In this document: one piece after another, positions 57,771-64,000 of the stretch
Position numbering within the stretch: the first letter of the stretch is position 1
How the letters are laid out: every line of letters starts with the position of its first letter
NCBI GenBank assembly: GCA_902618535.1
Contig: CACNAV010000004.1
Span: forward strand, 1-64,000
Source: an uncultured Alphaproteobacteria bacterium
Lineage (GTDB): Bacteria; Pseudomonadota; Alphaproteobacteria; Methylaequorales; Methylaequoraceae
Length of the DNA stretch: 64,000 bases
Reading direction: 5' to 3'
Made by a program: the position numbers and the translations under genes
The notes under the pieces: model-generated
Databases searched by the model: none
What the model was told of the DNA's origin: nothing
The model's input: only the letters and a program-made list of their open reading frames with translations

Positions 57771-58229
57771 ATGAAAGATTTTAGAAAAGGAATTGGTGTG
57801 TTCCTAATTAACACAAATAATCAACTTTGGGTTGGGAAAAGAATAGACTTTAAGAATGATTATTGGCAAATGCCTCAAGGTGGTATTGATAATAATGAAA
57901 GCCCAAGACAAGCTATGATAAGAGAACTCAGTGAAGAGTGTGGAATTAAAAAAAACTATGAAATCTTAATGGAGCTTGAAGAATGGCTTTCATATTCACT
58001 TCCAAGCTCTCTCAAAAAAATTGTATGGGGCGGAAGATACGTAGGTCAAACACAAAAATGGTTTGCTTGTAGGTTCTTAGGAAAAGACAGGGAATTTGAC
58101 CTTGAAACTCATAAGCCTGAATTTGAAGAATGGAAATGGATAAGACCAGAAGACGCCGTAAAATTTGTTGTCCCGTTTAAAAAAAAACTTTATAAAGATG
58201 TTTTGAAGAGTTTTGAAAATCTTTACTAA
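57771..58229 (+). CDS. rppH: RNA pyrophosphohydrolase RppH
   Basis: A 152-residue Nudix hydrolase: WQMPQGGIDNNE starts the Nudix box, which ends RELSEECG; FDLETHKPEFEEWKW is typical of RppH/IalA. It removes pyrophosphate from mRNA 5' ends and starts decay. Last gene of the long plus-strand run, tail-to-tail with atpC with a 4-bp overlap. Confidence 0.92.
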   Translation: MKDFRKGIGVFLINTNNQLWVGKRIDFKNDYWQMPQGGIDNNESPRQAMIRELSEECGIKKNYEILMELEEWLSYSLPSSLKKIVWGGRYVGQTQKWFACRFLGKDREFDLETHKPEFEEWKWIRPEDAVKFVVPFKKKLYKDVLKSFENLY

Positions 58230-58561
58230 GAATAATAAAATTTTTTAGAAACTCTTAACTTTTCAATTTCAATTTTGTCGTCAGTTTTTTGATCTTTGTG
58301 CTCGGAGGTTTTTACAATATCTTCACTCAAGAGTGTGCATTTATTATTTGAAACTTCGACAATACCGCCATTTACCAAAAATGTTTCAATTATTTTTTTA
58401 TTTTTGTAAATGTATGCTATTCCAATTCTAAGAGTGGTGAGAAACGGCATATGGTTTTTTAGAATCCCAAAGTCACCCTCTATTCCTGGCAGGATACAAA
58501 GTTCAATATCATCGTTAAAGATAATTTGCTGTGGTGAAATTATTTCAAGATTAAATGACAT
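58226..58561 (-). CDS. atpC: ATP synthase F1 epsilon subunit (short form)
   Basis: A 111-residue epsilon subunit. The N-terminal beta-sandwich is complete (LEIISPQQIIFNDD, LPGIEGDFGILKNHMPFLTTLR). Only about 25 residues follow, so the two-helix C-terminal domain that inhibits rotation in E. coli is nearly absent. Last gene of the F1 operon, 6 bp after atpD. Confidence 0.92.
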   Translation of the reverse strand: MSFNLEIISPQQIIFNDDIELCILPGIEGDFGILKNHMPFLTTLRIGIAYIYKNKKIIETFLVNGGIVEVSNNKCTLLSEDIVKTSEHKDQKTDDKIEIEKLRVSKKFYYS

Positions 58562-58567
58562 TATAAG

Positions 58568-60869
<2,302 letters not shown>

Positions 60870-60873
60870 TTAT

Positions 60874-62406
60874 TTACTGTAAAAATTCGTTAGTGGTGGA
60901 TTCAAGAAATTGATTAAGTTTTGTTTCGGTTTCTTCAGATAAGGATTTTTGCTCTTTAATTGTTTTGAGAATATCTTTTCCTTGATTACGTAATTTTTTA
61001 AGCAAAAAACTTTCAAACTTTGTTATTTCTGAAATTCCAATTTTATCCAAAAAGCCCTTAACACCTGAAAAAATTACTACAACCTGCTCCTCAACTTTCA
61101 AAGGTGAATATTGTGGTTGTTTGAGGATTTCTGTCAACCTCCTTCCTCTTTCAAGAAGGTTTCTAGTTGATTGGTCAAGGTCAGAGGCAAATTGAGAAAA
61201 CGCTTCCATTTCTCTGAATTGTGCTAGATCAAGCTTTATTGAGCCTGAAACTTGTTTCATAGCTTTAATTTGAGCTGCAGAACCTACTCGGCTCACTGAT
61301 AAACCAACATTAACAGCAGGTCTAATTCCCTTGAAGAAAAGCTCGGTCTCTAAAAAAATTTGTCCGTCTGTAATGGAAATAACATTTGTAGGAATGTAAG
61401 CAGATACGTCACCTGCCTGAGTTTCAATTACTGGTAGTGAAGTTAAAGATCCAGATCCATTGGCATCGCTCATTTTTGCTGCTCTTTCTAAAAGCCTAGA
61501 GTGAATATAAAAAACGTCACCGGGAAATGCTTCTCTGCCTGGAGGCCTTCTGAGAAGTAACGACATTTGTCTATAGGCTACTGCTTGTTTGGATAAGTCA
61601 TCATAAAAAATTACTCCATGCATACCGTTATCTCTAAAAAATTCACCCATTGCACAACCAGTGTAGGGAGCTAGAAACTGAAGGGGAGCAGGATCAGAAG
61701 CCGTAGCTGCGACAACAATTGAGTATTTAAGTGCGTCATTTTCTTCAAGAGTTTTAACAATTTGTGCAACTGTAGATCTTTTTTGACCGATTGAAACGTA
61801 AATGCAATATAGTTTTTTTGATTCATCATTTGATTCATTAGTCTCTTTTTGATTAAGAATTGTGTCTATAATTACAGCAGTTTTTCCCGTTTGTCTGTCA
61901 CCTATTATTAACTCTCTTTGTCCTCTACCTATCGGGATAAGGCTGTCAATGGCTTTTAAACCAGTCTGCATTGGTTCATTAACTGATTTTCTTGGAATTA
62001 TTCCAGGTGCCTTAAGTTCTGCTCTTCTCATTTTTACATCCTTGAGAGGACCTTTGCCATCAATTGGGTTTCCAAGTCCATCTACAACTCGTCCAAGAAG
62101 AGATTTACCCGTTGGAACCTCAACAATAGATTGTGTTCTTTTGACAACATCACCTTCTTTAATAGATTTGTCGCTTCCAAAAATAACAACACCAACGTTG
62201 TCTTCTTCAAGATTCAGTGCCATACCTTTTACTTTACCAGGAAACTCAACCATTTCTCCAGCCTGAACATTGTCTAAACCATAAACTCTAGCAATTCCAT
62301 CTCCAACAGTCAGGACCGTTCCAACCTCAGAGACTTTAGCCTCATCGCTAACATCTTTTATTTCATTTTTTAAAATAGATGATATTTCTGATGCATTTAT
62401 AGACAT
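60874..62406 (-). CDS. atpA: ATP synthase F1 alpha subunit
   Basis: A 510-residue subunit: P-loop [44 protein letters not shown] and [19 protein letters not shown]-terminal helix [16 protein letters not shown] is standard. Non-catalytic nucleotide-binding partner of beta. It follows atpH by 2 bp. Confidence 0.97.
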   Translation of the reverse strand: MSINASEISSILKNEIKDVSDEAKVSEVGTVLTVGDGIARVYGLDNVQAGEMVEFPGKVKGMALNLEEDNVGVVIFGSDKSIKEGDVVKRTQSIVEVPTGKSLLGRVVDGLGNPIDGKGPLKDVKMRRAELKAPGIIPRKSVNEPMQTGLKAIDSLIPIGRGQRELIIGDRQTGKTAVIIDTILNQKETNESNDESKKLYCIYVSIGQKRSTVAQIVKTLEENDALKYSIVVAATASDPAPLQFLAPYTGCAMGEFFRDNGMHGVIFYDDLSKQAVAYRQMSLLLRRPPGREAFPGDVFYIHSRLLERAAKMSDANGSGSLTSLPVIETQAGDVSAYIPTNVISITDGQIFLETELFFKGIRPAVNVGLSVSRVGSAAQIKAMKQVSGSIKLDLAQFREMEAFSQFASDLDQSTRNLLERGRRLTEILKQPQYSPLKVEEQVVVIFSGVKGFLDKIGISEITKFESFLLKKLRNQGKDILKTIKEQKSLSEETETKLNQFLESTTNEFLQ

Positions 62407-62408
62407 AA

Positions 62409-62966
62409 TTAATTCAACCTTTCACTTAAGTTATAATCTTGTAATTTATTTCTAATAGAGTTGTCTATCATTATAGAGTTAACTTTTAAAATAATTCCAC
62501 CAATTATACTCTTATCAATAATTTCCTTAAGTTTTATTTTACAATTAAGAGTTTTTTCTAAAGATAATTGAATTTTATTTTTTACAGTCCTATCGATTGA
62601 GTCTGTCGTTGTCACCGTAACTTCAATAACACCATTTTTTTCATCAAGTAAGTTATTAAACTCGCTAAATATTTTTTTCAATAAAAAAAGCTTTCCATTA
62701 TTAGCAAGGGTGATCAAAAAATTCGAAAAATTTTCACATAATTTAATTTTGTTTAAAATTTTTAAAAGGATTTGTTTTTTTCTAAATGGGTTTAATAAAG
62801 GTGTCTGGAAAAAAAGCTTTAATTCGTCTAATTTACTGTAAGTTTTTATAAAATCGTCAAAGTCATTCTTTGTTTGTTTTAAGTCTGAGTCATTATTACA
62901 TGTTAATAATAATGCTTTAGCATATCTATTTGGAGCTTCAGTTTTATATTTAGATTTGTTAGTCAA
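62409..62966 (-). CDS. atpH: ATP synthase F1 delta subunit
   Basis: A 185-residue delta subunit: RYAKALL near the N-terminus, [16 protein letters not shown], and the C-terminal [26 protein letters not shown]. It joins F1 to the peripheral stalk. First gene of the F1 operon. F0 genes are not next to it, as usual in alphaproteobacteria. Confidence 0.94.
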   Translation of the reverse strand: MTNKSKYKTEAPNRYAKALLLTCNNDSDLKQTKNDFDDFIKTYSKLDELKLFFQTPLLNPFRKKQILLKILNKIKLCENFSNFLITLANNGKLFLLKKIFSEFNNLLDEKNGVIEVTVTTTDSIDRTVKNKIQLSLEKTLNCKIKLKEIIDKSIIGGIILKVNSIMIDNSIRNKLQDYNLSERLN

Positions 62967-63043
62967 ATTATGTTCTCATCAGTATTTATTAAGGGTTTTT
63001 ATCACAAGTATAAGATCTATTCAATCACTGATTATTTAATAAT

Positions 63044-64000
63044 TTACAAAAAATTTATTGGATCAACATCAATATACAATTTTATTTCTGACGGAACTTT
63101 GAATTTTTTGATAAATGCTTTAATGTTTGATTGTAAGTCATAGTTTTTTTTTAATTTGATTAATAATCTGTATCTAAATTTTTTATTTTTCATTGAGATG
63201 ACAGCAGGAGCTGGTCCAAAAATGTTAGCTTGTTTAAATTGTTTTTTTAAGCTATTAGATAAAAAATTACTAAATCGCCTACTTTTAATATCACTTATTG
63301 AAGTTATTATAAGAGATATAAAATTTGAAAAAGGTGGATGCTCAAATCTTTTTCTTCTTTTTATCTCCTCATCATAAAATTCTTTAAAAGAATAATTTTT
63401 ACAATTTTCAAAAACTAAATGTTTTGGTTGAAAGGTTTGAATTAGAACATTTCCCTTCTGATTTTTTCTACCGGCTCTTCCGGAAACTTGAATGATTTGT
63501 TGAAAACATTTTTCAAAGGATCTGAAATCAAAATCATTAAGGAAATGATCAATATTTAAAATTCCAACTGTTTTTAAGAAAGGAAAATTATGTCCCTTTG
63601 ATAAAATTTGTGTTCCAATAACTATATCTACTTCATTATTGATTATTTTTTTAAGAAATGAGTTCAAATTTTTTTTTTTTTTAACTGTGTCACTAGAAAT
63701 AAATATAGTTCTTGATTTTGAAAATTTTTTCTGAATTTCTTCATATATTTTTTCAATCCCCTCTCCTGGAAAAATAATGGAATTTTCTGAATGGCATTTG
63801 TCACAATAATTTTTAAACTTTTCACGATAGGAGCAATGGTGACAAAGTAAAAAACTTTCCTTATCCTTAAAATTGTGAAGAACTAAAGATATGTTGCAGT
63901 TTGGACATTGTTTGATAAACCCACATTTTTTACAAAGAATATATGATGTGTAGCCTCTCTTATTTACAAAAATCATTGTTTGAAGCTTTGAATTTAAATT
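63044..64000 (-). CDS. priA: Primosomal replication protein N' (PriA), C-terminal part
   Basis: The frame stays open to the window edge, so this is the C-terminal 318 codons of PriA. Zinc-binding cysteines appear in CKKCGFIKQCPNCN and LLCHHCSYREK/YCDKC. Helicase motifs V and VI follow: IGTQILSKGHNFP and QVSGRAGR. The ending FGPAPAVISMKNKKFRYR is typical. PriA restarts stalled replication forks. Placement before the atp operon is a known alphaproteobacterial arrangement. Confidence 0.95.
   Translation of the reverse strand, partial: NLNSKLQTMIFVNKRGYTSYILCKKCGFIKQCPNCNISLVLHNFKDKESFLLCHHCSYREKFKNYCDKCHSENSIIFPGEGIEKIYEEIQKKFSKSRTIFISSDTVKKKKNLNSFLKKIINNEVDIVIGTQILSKGHNFPFLKTVGILNIDHFLNDFDFRSFEKCFQQIIQVSGRAGRKNQKGNVLIQTFQPKHLVFENCKNYSFKEFYDEEIKRRKRFEHPPFSNFISLIITSISDIKSRRFSNFLSNSLKKQFKQANIFGPAPAVISMKNKKFRYRLLIKLKKNYDLQSNIKAFIKKFKVPSEIKLYIDVDPINFL

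Overview
The window is very AT-rich, densely packed bacterial DNA from an alphaproteobacterium, probably a streamlined marine lineage. Evidence for the class: an F1-ATPase operon (atpH-A-G-D-C) next to priA without F0 genes; the run rplU-rpmA-obgE-proB-proA-nadD-rsfS-rlmH-gpmI-envC-ctpA-rppH; ethylmalonyl-CoA pathway genes (ecm, ccr, mcd); a Coq7 ubiquinone hydroxylase; ornithine-lipid genes olsBA. Intergenic gaps are short and many stops and starts overlap. The genus cannot be fixed from the sequence alone.

Layout. 1-8.7 kb: end of a membrane protein, an SDR, a small protein behind a near-perfect Fur box, a tandem pair of related methyltransferases, a TPR-glycosyltransferase, and tesA-ybbA-ybbP. 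8.7-18.3 kb: surface glycan and modification genes (glycosyltransferases, an epimerase, methyltransferases, an AsnB-type amidotransferase) ending in a FliB-like flagellin lysine methylase. Three sites with the -24/-12 sigma-54 signature lie before the methyltransferase pair, the TPR-glycosyltransferase and fliB, suggesting one RpoN regulon, possibly flagellin or surface modification.

18.3-24.6 kb: an accessory island downstream of an intact tRNA-Leu(CAA). The 3' 57-58 nt of this tRNA, broken in the anticodon loop, recur three more times in the same orientation. They cut the island into three nested units with no integrase. Cargo: a SixA-like phosphatase; an orphan Pycsar-type membrane effector with olsB-olsA and alkaline phosphatase phoA; and a third member of the methyltransferase family found at 1.8-3.5 kb. 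Each fragment is followed by TGTAAGTCA at one fixed distance and then by ACTNTCAMACTTT-like repeats, as expected for tyrosine-integrase core and arm sites. Ornithine-lipid synthesis plus alkaline phosphatase suggests phosphate-limitation cargo.

24.6-36 kb: dsbB, coq7, HNH nuclease, esterase and a DUF4743-Nudix gene whose start seems to need a slip on a poly-A tract; then ecm, ccr, mcd, a B12 adenosyltransferase (cofactor for Ecm) and etfBA (electron acceptor for Mcd). PhaA and PhaB at 46.5-48.4 kb provide the entry steps of the same pathway. 36-48 kb: argH-lptM-lysA, an ftsEX pair whose FtsE lacks the catalytic glutamate and switch histidine, envelope genes, hisC-tyrA, metX-metW and gloB. 48.5-64 kb: the housekeeping block, the F1-ATPase operon and the C-terminal part of priA. 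No gene-free stretch exceeds about 300 bases.
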